The notes under the pieces: generated by a model
Seen by the model: only the letters and a program-made list of their open reading frames with translations
Databases searched by the model: none
Told to the model about the DNA's origin: nothing
Made by a program: the position numbers and the translations under genes
Assembly: GCF_000739815.1 (NCBI RefSeq)
Contig: NZ_BBJJ01000024.1
Coordinates: 52,409-116,408 of the forward strand
Source: Paraburkholderia mimosarum LMG 23256 = NBRC 106338
GTDB lineage: Bacteria > Pseudomonadota > Gammaproteobacteria > Burkholderiales > Burkholderiaceae
Direction: 5' to 3'
Length of the DNA: 64,000 nt
Shown: positions 54,393 to 62,300 of the stretch, piece by piece
Layout: each line of letters opens with the position of its first letter
How positions within the stretch are numbered: the first letter of the stretch is position 1

Positions 54393-55073
54393 ATGGAAAT
54401 GACTGACGGCTTTCTCCACAAATACTTTCTTAACAACCCGGATAAACGACTGCACAAGTGGATCCACTACTTTGATATTTATGAGCGCCACTTCACGCGC
54501 TTCAGGAATAAAGCTCCCGTGATGATCGAAATCGGCGTATTCGGCGGTGGATCACTGGCAATGTGGAAAGAATTTTTTGGTCCTGAATCGAGGATCATAG
54601 GGATCGATATCAATCCTCAGTGCAAGGCCCATGAAGCGGAAGGTATTGAGATTTTCATAGGAAGCCAGGATGACCCTGCTCTAATCGATCAGATCTTCCG
54701 GAAATATCCGGAAGTCGACATCGTTCTCGATGACGGAAGCCATGTCATGAATCACATGGTCGCTTCCTTCGAGTTGATGTATGACCGGCTTCACAAGAAC
54801 GGGATTTATATGGTGGAGGACACCCACACCTGCTACTGGCCTGAATACCAGGGCGGCGTGGGGAGGCCAGGGAGCTTTATCGAATTCGCCAAAACCAAGA
54901 TCGACGAACTGAATGCGGTTCATTCGAGGGGAAAAATCCCAATTTCAAGCTTTACAAAGACCACGGATTACATCGCCTGCTACGACAGCATCGTTGCGTT
55001 CGAACGTCGCCCGCAAGGACATCGGCAAGCACCGATCACCTGCGCCATGGTTGAAAACCCCTCCATGCCGTAA
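54393..55073 (+). CDS. Class I SAM-dependent methyltransferase, second type
   Basis: The 226-residue protein has the motif I segment VMIEIGVFGGGSLAMWKEFF, the acidic loop GIDINPQCKA, and PEVDIVLDDGSHVMNHMVAS with a conserved DDGSH. This pattern fits sugar O-methyltransferases of the Methyltransf_24/CmcI-like group. The codon use is A/T-richer than in the flagellar genes. It lies 30 bases after the previous methyltransferase. The C-terminus (after about 205) reads RRPQGHRQAP and may be altered, since non-coding DNA with repeat remnants follows at once. The acceptor is unknown. Confidence 0.8.
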   Translation: MEMTDGFLHKYFLNNPDKRLHKWIHYFDIYERHFTRFRNKAPVMIEIGVFGGGSLAMWKEFFGPESRIIGIDINPQCKAHEAEGIEIFIGSQDDPALIDQIFRKYPEVDIVLDDGSHVMNHMVASFELMYDRLHKNGIYMVEDTHTCYWPEYQGGVGRPGSFIEFAKTKIDELNAVHSRGKIPISSFTKTTDYIACYDSIVAFERRPQGHRQAPITCAMVENPSMP

Positions 55074-55380
55074 TTTTGACACCCTTGCCACGGCGCTCGC
55101 ATCGACTGCTTGCAGTCGCCAAGCGCCGGCTGCGGCATCTTCGGCCTTGCGCGGCGGAGTGCTAGCGGCTTGCGCCGGTGCGCTGATGATCAGCTTGCTC
55201 AGTAGCGCCACGCCGACGGTGCGAGCAACCAGCCAGGAGCGGCGGGTGCCGAGCGCACGCGTTGTGCACAAGTCGGAGAGAAAGGCTCCCATGTAGCCCA
55301 CGCCGCTTACTCGCCTTGCCCGCGATCTTTGCACCGTCGTGATATTGGAAAGGCTGCGGCTCGCAGACTGTGCCTTAACG
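55074..55380 (-). other. Non-coding stretch with a possible decayed gene
   Basis: About 300 bases without a convincing intact gene. On the minus strand an open stretch (about 55075-55290) reads RRSWLVARTVGVALLSKLII then SAPAQAASTPP, which looks like a twin-Arg or Sec signal peptide with an AQA cleavage site. It runs into the methyltransferase gene without a family match. It could be a truncated exported protein left by an insertion. I cannot name it. Confidence 0.25.
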
Positions 55381-55552
55381 CTACCGATGTCGCCGTTTTC
55401 ACCCTACTCATGTCGCCAGGCGCGACGGCGACTCGAAGTTCGGCACTGTTGCGCACCTTTCTGCACCGCAGACCGGCGGAATTTTCGACGGCAGTGCGCG
55501 CAAGTTACCTACACGTGTCGCATTTTTCGTTGACGCACCCTACTGATGTCGC
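55381..55552 (+). repeat. Four copies of CTACNNNTGTCGC, transposon-end-like
   Basis: The 13-base motif occurs at 55381-55393, 55404-55416, 55509-55521 and 55540-55552, all in the same direction, with start-to-start distances of 23, 105 and 31. Clustered, irregularly spaced short direct repeats are found at the ends of IS21-type and Tn7/Tn5053-type elements, where they bind transposase. No transposase gene or opposite end was found in this window, so it would be a solo remnant marking the left side of the accessory island. Confidence 0.6.
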
Positions 55553-55613
55553 GTGTAAATGACTGATTTTATGTAAAAATCCACAAAATTCTTATTTTGA
55601 AGCGCTCCGATGC

Positions 55614-56021
55614 CTATTGGCTACGGCCTCCGCCGCAACGCACTGACGGTTCGAGACGCCCGTTGCTACTGTCGCAACGCAGAGGCCCTAGTTCTCCTTC
55701 TTTGCGCGCAAGAACCAACCTTTCCACAGCGTTGGCCGGATAGTCCTGCGGCCACCTTGCCGCCAGTTCTTCAATAGCGCACCTCGACGCATCGAGCATC
55801 CCTGCCGATTGACAGCCGTCCGCCGCACAGCGCATTGCCCGCAAGACAGCCGCGACGCACTCCAACCGGTCGAGCGCTCGCCTCAGCCGCTCGCTCATGG
55901 CATCAGTCAGCCCAAGCTCCCTGCTTACAAGCTCGACATCGACCGCTGCGTCTGCCAACAGGACGCCCATGAGTTCCTGCGTCCGTTCCGACGCTTGCGA
56001 ATGAATTGAAGGCTGTGTCAT
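55614..56021 (-). CDS. Small protein of unknown function behind a LexA box
   Basis: I do not recognise this family. The product is up to 135 residues, mostly helical and Ala/Arg/Glu-rich (VELVSRELGLTDAMSERLRR, ALDRLECVAAVLRAMRCAAD), with Cys residues in the middle and a Gly/Arg-rich tail. At the ATG at 56021, AGGAG touches the start codon; an ATG 17 codons later (55970) has AGGA at better spacing and is the alternative. A perfect SOS box lies 60-79 bases upstream, so it is probably induced by DNA damage. It shares the strand with the XRE gene but has its own promoter region. Confidence 0.6.
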   Translation of the reverse strand: MTQPSIHSQASERTQELMGVLLADAAVDVELVSRELGLTDAMSERLRRALDRLECVAAVLRAMRCAADGCQSAGMLDASRCAIEELAARWPQDYPANAVERLVLARKEGELGPLRCDSSNGRLEPSVRCGGGRSQ

Positions 56022-56080
56022 CTCCTATATAGGTAGGCCTTCTTAAACACGCCGAAAACCATGATGGCACAAATCACCAA

Positions 56081-56100
56081 TACTGTATATATATACAGTA
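56081..56100 (-). promoter_or_regulatory. Exact consensus LexA (SOS) box
   Basis: The 20 bases TACTGTATATATATACAGTA are identical to the textbook E. coli LexA consensus, and the palindrome continues on both sides to 32 bases (56075-56106). It lies 60 bases upstream of the unknown gene at 55614-56021 and just after the stop of the XRE gene. A/T steps inside could double as a -10. It may be bound by the host LexA or by an island regulator. Confidence 0.85.
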
Positions 56101-56109
56101 TTGGTGGCG

Positions 56110-56382
56110 CTATTTCTGCGCGAGCCCTTCGAGCAACACAACCGTTCGTCTCGCGTTATCCAGCGCGCCTTCAAGCCCCATCTCAGTATGTGAGTGGTCA
56201 CTTACATAATCCGCGAGGCGCGCGAGACAGAAGTTGATGAGGTGCGTCGGTGCCCCGAGCTTTTCTGACTCGTATCGGGAGAGGGTCGACTTGTGGACAC
56301 CGGTCACCGTCGCGAACTCAGCTTGGGTACTTTCGCCGCGCGCCCATCGCAGGAGTTCACCTTGACTTCGAGGTGGGAACAT
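56110..56382 (-). CDS. XRE-family helix-turn-helix regulator
   Basis: This is a small DNA-binding regulator. I prefer the ATG at 56382 (MFPPRSQGELLRWARGES), giving 90 residues; a TTG eight codons earlier lies against the operator and would leave no leader. The HTH covers about 10-50: ESTQAEFATVTGVHKSTLSR with YESEKLGAP. The C-terminal 40 residues are helical. It is divergent from the ietA-like gene across a 21-base palindrome that contains the ietA -10. It probably represses the defence operon and itself. Confidence 0.85.
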   Translation of the reverse strand: MFPPRSQGELLRWARGESTQAEFATVTGVHKSTLSRYESEKLGAPTHLINFCLARLADYVSDHSHTEMGLEGALDNARRTVVLLEGLAQK

Positions 56383-56408
56383 TCGTTGAAAATGCTGTAG
56401 TCGCAATC

Positions 56409-56429
56409 ATATTGCTATAATAGCAATAT
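56409..56429 (+). promoter_or_regulatory. Palindromic operator with embedded -10 between the XRE and ietA genes
   Basis: ATATTGCTA-TAA-TAGCAATAT is a perfect 9-bp inverted repeat with a 3-base spacer. A perfect TATAAT (56416-56421) is embedded on the plus strand, 56 bases before the ietA ATG. A bound XRE dimer would cover the polymerase site. A similar -10 can be read on the minus strand, so both divergent genes could be controlled here. Confidence 0.75.
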
Positions 56430-56477
56430 TCGACCCGTTTGAAGTCTATACTTCGTTTCGAGACTTTTGAGGTTCCA

Positions 56478-57485
56478 ATGGCCCGTTCTGACCAAGTGAA
56501 AGCACTACTGCGCGCATATGCTGGTGACAACCACGAGCATTTCTACGCGGTTGCTATGCAGATGGCTGCGGACGAAGCTCATCGTGGCCACACAAAGTTG
56601 GCGGCAGAACTGCGCGACCTCGTTGATGCCGCTAAGGCAGGCAGAAAGCCTGGGCTGTCCTCAGTTCAAAGCAAGGGCGTGCGGCGTCCGACTCCGCTGG
56701 CTCAACCGAAGGGCGAGCTTTCCGAACTGTTAACAGTGCAGTATCCGCAAGAGCATCTGCAGCAGATGGTGCTGTCAGAGGCTGTGCGCGGAAAGTTAAA
56801 CCGCGTCCTTCGCGAGCAGCGTCACCATGAGCAACTGCACAGCCACGGACTAAGCCCTCGTAGAAAGCTGCTTCTTGTCGGCCCACCAGGCACCGGCAAG
56901 ACAATGACCGCTGCTGCGTTGGCCGGCGAGCTCCGTTTGCCGCTCTTCACTGCGCGGTTCGACAGCCTCATCACCAAGTTCATGGGGGAAAGCGCCTCCA
57001 AGCTCCGGCTGGTTTTCGAAGCGCTGAAATCAACGCGCGGCGTCTACTTTTTCGATGAGTTCGATTCGTTGGGTCTGCAGCGAGGCAGTCAGCATGATGT
57101 GGCGGAAATGCGCCGTACATTGAATATGTTCTTACAGCTCATCGAACAGGACGCATCCGATAGCCTTCTGATTGCTGCGACGAACCACGGCAAAGACCTC
57201 GACACGGCTCTTTTCCGGCGCTTCGACGACGTCATTAAGTACGAGGCGCCTGACGAGCGCCAAATCGAGACGCTGCTGAGAAACAGCTTAGGTGTCTTCG
57301 GAACGTCCGACATCGACTATCGCAAACTCGCGCATGTTGGCAAGGGCGAATCACACGCAGACATCGTCAAGGCGTGTCTCGATGCATTGAAAGACGCGAT
57401 TATGGAAGGCGAGAAAACCGTAAGTGAAGCGAGCGTCATTCGCCATTTGGAAGAGCGCGCTCAAGGCCACAACGTACATCCGTAA
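56478..57485 (+). CDS. ietA: AAA+ ATPase of an IetAS-type anti-phage system
   Basis: The ATG at 56478, with GAGG upstream, gives 335 residues. The N-terminal 60 residues are helical. The AAA+ domain (about 130-300) has Walker A VGPPGTGKTMTAAAL, Walker B GVYFFDEFDSLG, sensor-1 LIAATNHGKDLD and an Arg-finger region ALFRRFDDVIKYEAPD. The next gene encodes a subtilisin-like protease, 81 bases on. This ATPase-plus-S8-protease pair is the architecture of IetAS, one of the defence systems reported by Gao and colleagues in 2020. The family call is from motif reading and gene pairing only. Confidence 0.85.
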   Translation: MARSDQVKALLRAYAGDNHEHFYAVAMQMAADEAHRGHTKLAAELRDLVDAAKAGRKPGLSSVQSKGVRRPTPLAQPKGELSELLTVQYPQEHLQQMVLSEAVRGKLNRVLREQRHHEQLHSHGLSPRRKLLLVGPPGTGKTMTAAALAGELRLPLFTARFDSLITKFMGESASKLRLVFEALKSTRGVYFFDEFDSLGLQRGSQHDVAEMRRTLNMFLQLIEQDASDSLLIAATNHGKDLDTALFRRFDDVIKYEAPDERQIETLLRNSLGVFGTSDIDYRKLAHVGKGESHADIVKACLDALKDAIMEGEKTVSEASVIRHLEERAQGHNVHP

Positions 57486-57566
57486 AAACAACATCCCGAA
57501 CGAATGAATCGGGAAATCTTGCGGTAGACTCTCAGGCGAATAAGACCAAATGAAGAACCTGAGAAA

Positions 57567-60113
57567 ATGGCGGACGAACTTAAGGGTCACCTGTCCATTG
57601 AAGGATTCGTGACGTCGCTTGAATTTCGCTCGCCCTTGTCCGTGCAGCGCGAAAATGCGCCGCAGAGGGACCGGGGAGCGCACGGCCAACGCCTGTTGGC
57701 TCAACTTCAAGAGATTGCCGGCAGCATTGTCGAGCTGGAGGAGACTCGTGAAGCCTTGGGATTACCCGAGCGACGCGGCATGTCTATCGCCGTCGAGTTC
57801 AGCCCGCGCGGCTCATACGATTATCGAAAAGTCGAGTGGAAGTCTGATGGCATTGAACTCCTGACAGTCCTTGCTCACACAAACTCCGACGTCGCCGTAT
57901 TGCACGTTCCAGATGGCAAGCTGTCTGCGTTCGTAAGACGGGTCAGCGAGTACCTCGAGAAAGACAATCGCAACGGCACCGCTCCCCAACACGCGGCTCT
58001 CGTAAATGCCATTGCCAACATTCGCCGCGCCGCCTTTACCGAATTGTGGACCGACGCAGCGGACCCGCCGGTAGATGACGAGCCTCATTGGCTGCAGATT
58101 TGGCTGCGACACACGGGTGGCGCACTCACCGACGTCGTGGCGGAATTTCGAGATGAGGCCGCGAAGGTCGGCATCAATGTCGAACCGGGTTTCGTCCGAT
58201 TTCCCGGTCGGGTGGTCGTTGCAGCGAACGCGACGCGTGCTGCAATTGAACAGGGCGTTGCCCTGCTCGACCTTATCGCCGAAATCCGATTTGTCGAGCC
58301 AAACGCAGAGTTCTTTCTTAGTAGCCTTACGCCGGCAGAACAGGCGGACTGGGTCAAGAATCTTCTCGAACGAAGCGCTTTCACTGCCGACGACAGCGCG
58401 CCACACATTTGCATCCTCGACACGGGGGTGAACCATGGGCATCCGTTGTTGGCGCCAGCTCTCGATGAAGCGGACCTTCACACCCACAATCCCGACTGGC
58501 AGAAACATGACCATGCAGGCCATGGCAGCGAGATGGCGGGCATTGCCCTTTATGGCGACCTGACCGCGGCCTTGCACACGGGAGATGAACTTGAAATCCC
58601 GCATCGCCTTGAATCCGTGAAGATTTTGCCGCCCGATGGGGAAACGCCGCCCCGCCTCTGGGGCTCCGTGACTGCGGAATCCGTAGCGCGGGTTGAGGTC
58701 GATGCTCCTGACAGGTCGCGGGTCTTCGCGATGATGACGACGTCGGTTGGCCACCTCCTCGGCGCTCCCTCTGAATGGTCCGCGACGGTTGACCAACTGG
58801 CGTTTGGTCGCTCGCCTATTGATGTAAGTGGGTCGGCCGAAGAGGAAGACGAGGACGCGCCACGCGTACCCAGGCTCTTCATACTCTCTGCCGGCAATGT
58901 CCAGTGGACCGAGTGGGGCACGTATCCGGAAAGCAACGCATTGAGCCCTGTCCAGAATCCAGGGCAGGCCTGGAACGCGCTCACGGTAGGTGCTGCGACA
59001 TCGTTGACGGATATCGATGCCAAAAAGCATGCAACGCTCAAGGCAATTGCCGAGGCGGGTTTGCTTTCGCCTGCTTCGACCACCTCGGTGTTGTGGAGCA
59101 ACACGCCTTGGCCATTCAAGCCGGACGTCGTCGCTGAAGGCGGAAATGGGTCGCTCGACGGTGGCATCCATGTGACTGTAGGCCCGGAGTCACTTCGGCT
59201 GTTGACGACTTCGAACACCCCAGCGAAGAATCTTTTCGCAGACACAGGCGACACCAGCGCTGCGACGGCAGACGTTGCACGGATTTGCGCACACCTCCGT
59301 GCAAGGTATCCGCAATACTGGCCGGAGACGATTCGTGCTCTCGTCGCACATGGTGCCGAGCACACGAAAGGCATGCAGGCAACGCTTCCTGACGAACCTA
59401 AAAAACTCGACAAGGACAAGCTTCTCCGGACCTTCGGATACGGGCTGGTGAGCCCGGTCCAGTCCGAATATTCGACTGCACACAGGCCGACTCTCGTGGT
59501 TCAGCGGCAGTTCAATCCATATTATCGCAAGCCCGGCGGCTCGATTGTGCTGGGCGAGATGCAGCTGCACGACTTACCTTGGCCAGTCGAAGAGCTATTG
59601 CAACTAGGCGAGGCCCAAGTCGAGCTGCGCATCACGCTTTCCTACTTTGTCGAGCCGAACCCGAGTTCGCGCGGCTGGCTCAGCAAGTTCCGCTACCAGT
59701 CCTATGCGTTGCGCTTCGCTGTCAAAGGCGCGACTGAAGACGCGAACCAGTTCAAGGCCCGTATCAATAGGCTTGAACGGTCACAGACTGAAGATAGCGG
59801 CTTCGGCGACCCTGACGTTGCCCAGTGGAAGTACGGCGCACAGTTGCGCGCCCGCGGCTCGATGCACTCAGACGTCTGGGTGGGAACAGCGGCGCAGCTC
59901 GCTACGAAATCCCAGATTGCAGTGTTTCCTGTCGGCGGTTGGTGGAAAGACTGGAAGGAAGCGCGCCAGTGGAATAGCGAAGCTCGCTACGCCCTCGTGG
60001 TCTCGTTGAAGGTCGCCGATAACATCGAAACGGACATCTATACCCCTATCGCGACAATCATCGCGCCGGAAGCTGTCATCGACGTTGACATAGAGGGAAC
60101 AGACCTCTTGTAA
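57567..60113 (+). CDS. ietS: S8 (subtilisin-like) protease of an IetAS-type anti-phage system
   Basis: The 848-residue protein carries an S8 triad: Asp in HICILDTGVNHGHPLL (about 283), His in DHAGHGSEMAGIAL (about 316), and Ser in TGDTSAATADVARI (about 564). The oxyanion Asn is in LFILSAGNVQWTE. The N-terminal 250 residues show no signal peptide, so it is probably cytoplasmic. The C-terminal about 250 residues carry beta-rich segments such as QFNPYYRKPGGSIVLGEMQL. It follows the AAA ATPase gene on the same strand. In the IetAS model the ATPase senses infection and the protease acts; the target is unknown. Confidence 0.87.
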   Translation: MADELKGHLSIEGFVTSLEFRSPLSVQRENAPQRDRGAHGQRLLAQLQEIAGSIVELEETREALGLPERRGMSIAVEFSPRGSYDYRKVEWKSDGIELLTVLAHTNSDVAVLHVPDGKLSAFVRRVSEYLEKDNRNGTAPQHAALVNAIANIRRAAFTELWTDAADPPVDDEPHWLQIWLRHTGGALTDVVAEFRDEAAKVGINVEPGFVRFPGRVVVAANATRAAIEQGVALLDLIAEIRFVEPNAEFFLSSLTPAEQADWVKNLLERSAFTADDSAPHICILDTGVNHGHPLLAPALDEADLHTHNPDWQKHDHAGHGSEMAGIALYGDLTAALHTGDELEIPHRLESVKILPPDGETPPRLWGSVTAESVARVEVDAPDRSRVFAMMTTSVGHLLGAPSEWSATVDQLAFGRSPIDVSGSAEEEDEDAPRVPRLFILSAGNVQWTEWGTYPESNALSPVQNPGQAWNALTVGAATSLTDIDAKKHATLKAIAEAGLLSPASTTSVLWSNTPWPFKPDVVAEGGNGSLDGGIHVTVGPESLRLLTTSNTPAKNLFADTGDTSAATADVARICAHLRARYPQYWPETIRALVAHGAEHTKGMQATLPDEPKKLDKDKLLRTFGYGLVSPVQSEYSTAHRPTLVVQRQFNPYYRKPGGSIVLGEMQLHDLPWPVEELLQLGEAQVELRITLSYFVEPNPSSRGWLSKFRYQSYALRFAVKGATEDANQFKARINRLERSQTEDSGFGDPDVAQWKYGAQLRARGSMHSDVWVGTAAQLATKSQIAVFPVGGWWKDWKEARQWNSEARYALVVSLKVADNIETDIYTPIATIIAPEAVIDVDIEGTDLL

Positions 60114-60262
60114 CGACCAAGATTGGTTCGCGAATATTTATCGCAAAGGGACCGCGATGTCGACTCGGCACTTTAATGCGGTGCATCTTTCGGCAACAAA
60201 CACCCTAGCGACGCAGAGATTGTCGCGCAGGAAACGTCAGTACCAGCAAATTCGGGGAAGTT

Positions 60263-61654
60263 GTGCTCATTGAATACTCGTCGTCCATCGGTCGCTTCCA
60301 ATTCGTGCACCGTCACCACGGAAGATTTCCGGGAAGCAACACGTTTACCGTTATTGTCGGCAAGAATGGGACGGGAAAAAGCCGCTTGCTTCGCTCGCTC
60401 GTAGTCAACCTGTTAGGCGGGCTATCCAGTGAGCAATGGGACCGCAGCGAGCATTCGAACCGCTATGAGCCAATAGGTCGCCTCGAGAAGTCAAATACTC
60501 CATCGCACATTATTAGCGTCTCGACAAGTCCTTTTGACAGATTTCCACTTCCCAAGCGGTCGGCGGTCACCTTGGGTTATAGCTATCTCGGACTCCGAGG
60601 ATTACCCAGCTCAAATCTAAGTCTGACGTACCTTTCAAAGATTGTCACCACACTCATCCTTTCAGCACAGAGCAACTCCGCTCAAGCCGGCGCAATTGCT
60701 GGGGTTCTTGACTATCTGGACTACGAACCCGCGATTTCAGTGTCCTTCCAGTTGATTCCCGATATGCTACTAAGGGAGTTGGACAATGCGCCACGCCCGC
60801 ATGATTTCATTCATGACCGTATGCGAAAAGCGCCGATGTTCAACCCCGCTGAGCTCGGTCAGGCATATCGACAAATACTTGAAGCAACTACCGAAGATAT
60901 CCGCAGCGCGCTAGACATAGTCCAAAGTCGGAAGCTATCCAAACGCCAAAGAACCCTACACCTGCGGCTTGACCGCTTCGGGTTGCGAGTTACTCCCACC
61001 GAGCAGCTAAATATCGATGGTCTCGAGGGAGCGTTCGACATCACGGAGTTCTTGTTACTGCTGCGAGTGGGGCTTCTTCGGCTACGGGATGTTGTCCTCT
61101 TTAAAAAGGGCAAGGACGAAAGTTTTCGCATAAACGACGCAAGCTCAGGAGAGCAAGCCGTCGTTTTGACTCTACTCGGCATTGGCAGCCAGATTCAGAA
61201 CGACACCCTTGTTTGCATCGACGAGCCTGAGGTCTGCCTGCACCCGGAGTGGCAGGAGAAGTACATTCACCTCCTTTACCGTACATTTAGTCATTTCAGC
61301 GGTTGTCACTTTGTCATTGCGACCCACTCGCCTCAAATTGTTGCGCAATTGCCTGCCGGGAACTGCCATGTCATGTCCATGGAGACAGGAATTGCGACAC
61401 CTGCAAGAAGCTACTCACGCAAATCTATCGATTATCAGCTTGCCGAGGTATTCGGCGCTCCGGGATATCGCAATGAGTATCTAAGTCGGACAGCGTTGAC
61501 TCTCTTTTCTTCTGTTTCGAAGAAAAGAGGCTTCGACTCGGGTGCTCTCGAGACCATGGCAAAGCTCGAGAAGATGGTTCACCTCTTGAATGAGGACGAC
61601 CCTGTCCTAGACCTTATTCTTACGCTTCAAGAGATGCGTGGCCAGTATGAGTGA
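60263..61654 (+). CDS. ptuA: ABC-type ATPase of a Septu (PtuA-like) defence system
   Basis: The 463-residue protein starts at a GTG (60263) with GGGGAAG just upstream. It has Walker A VIVGKNGTGKSRLL, a long helical middle, the ABC signature ASSGEQAVVLTLLG, Walker B DTLVCIDEPEVCLHPEWQ and the H-loop FVIATHSPQIVAQL. This is the SMC/RecF-like ATPase form seen in PtuA and in retron or Gabija relatives. Its stop overlaps an HNH nuclease gene by 8 bases. ATPase plus HNH in this order is the defining pair of Septu. Confidence 0.85.
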   Translation: MLIEYSSSIGRFQFVHRHHGRFPGSNTFTVIVGKNGTGKSRLLRSLVVNLLGGLSSEQWDRSEHSNRYEPIGRLEKSNTPSHIISVSTSPFDRFPLPKRSAVTLGYSYLGLRGLPSSNLSLTYLSKIVTTLILSAQSNSAQAGAIAGVLDYLDYEPAISVSFQLIPDMLLRELDNAPRPHDFIHDRMRKAPMFNPAELGQAYRQILEATTEDIRSALDIVQSRKLSKRQRTLHLRLDRFGLRVTPTEQLNIDGLEGAFDITEFLLLLRVGLLRLRDVVLFKKGKDESFRINDASSGEQAVVLTLLGIGSQIQNDTLVCIDEPEVCLHPEWQEKYIHLLYRTFSHFSGCHFVIATHSPQIVAQLPAGNCHVMSMETGIATPARSYSRKSIDYQLAEVFGAPGYRNEYLSRTALTLFSSVSKKRGFDSGALETMAKLEKMVHLLNEDDPVLDLILTLQEMRGQYE

Positions 61655-62300
61655 TATCAACGAGCCCGTCGCACTTCCGGATGAGCTGGCTGCACTTGTC
61701 CAAAAAAAGAAAGACGATGCGACTTTCACATACAAGGACTGGAGCAGCGCCGACCTTGAACCGCTGCGCTCATTCATTCGCAAGCACTATCGCAAGGTCC
61801 AGAAAGGAAGATGCGCATATTGCCGGAAGGACGTATCGTTGACTTCCGCGGCGAACTGCCATGTGGAGCACATTGCCCCTAAGTCCAAGTATCCGCAGTT
61901 CATATTTGAACCGAAGAACCTATGCGTGGTATGCGCGGACTGCAATGATATCAAGCGCGAACAGGAAGTCTCGCAGATAGCGCCAGACACCGTGACGCCC
62001 CGGACGAACCGAAAGGCATACCCACGTTCGTCTAACGGCTTCCTTATTGTCCAGCCACACTACGATGAATACGATGAGCACATCCTCATATATCGAGGGT
62101 TCTATATCGACCGCTCGACAAAAGGGCATTTCACAATTGGCGCGTGCAAGCTGAACCGCAGACTACGTGAGTTCGGCTGGGACGAAGAAGTTGTCGGAAA
62201 CGATGCCCTAATGGAAGCTACTCAAAAATTGATAGATGCAGAAGACAGACCGGCCAAGATGGCTGCATTGCAGCGCATCAGGGAAGCATGCCTTCCATAG
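61647..62300 (+). CDS. ptuB: HNH endonuclease of a Septu (PtuB-like) defence system
   Basis: The ATG at 61647 gives 217 residues and overlaps the ATPase gene by 8 bases (a GTG three codons earlier is also in frame). The HNH fold is clear: zinc ligands CAYC and CADC frame HVEHIAPKSKYPQFIFEP then KNLCVVC and NDIKRE. The first His of HVEHI and the Asn of KNLC fill the HNH pattern. The C-terminal 80 residues are charged and helical. PtuB is the effector nuclease of Septu; nucleic-acid target is not visible from sequence. Confidence 0.85.
   Translation: MSDINEPVALPDELAALVQKKKDDATFTYKDWSSADLEPLRSFIRKHYRKVQKGRCAYCRKDVSLTSAANCHVEHIAPKSKYPQFIFEPKNLCVVCADCNDIKREQEVSQIAPDTVTPRTNRKAYPRSSNGFLIVQPHYDEYDEHILIYRGFYIDRSTKGHFTIGACKLNRRLREFGWDEEVVGNDALMEATQKLIDAEDRPAKMAALQRIREACLP

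Noticed and set aside
55381..55552. CRISPR array
   Set aside because: Repeat is only 13 bases with a degenerate centre and irregular spacing of 23, 105 and 31; no cas gene is present.
55329..55562. Short plus-strand open frame over the repeat cluster
   Set aside because: It is built from the direct repeats and lacks any motif or ribosome site.
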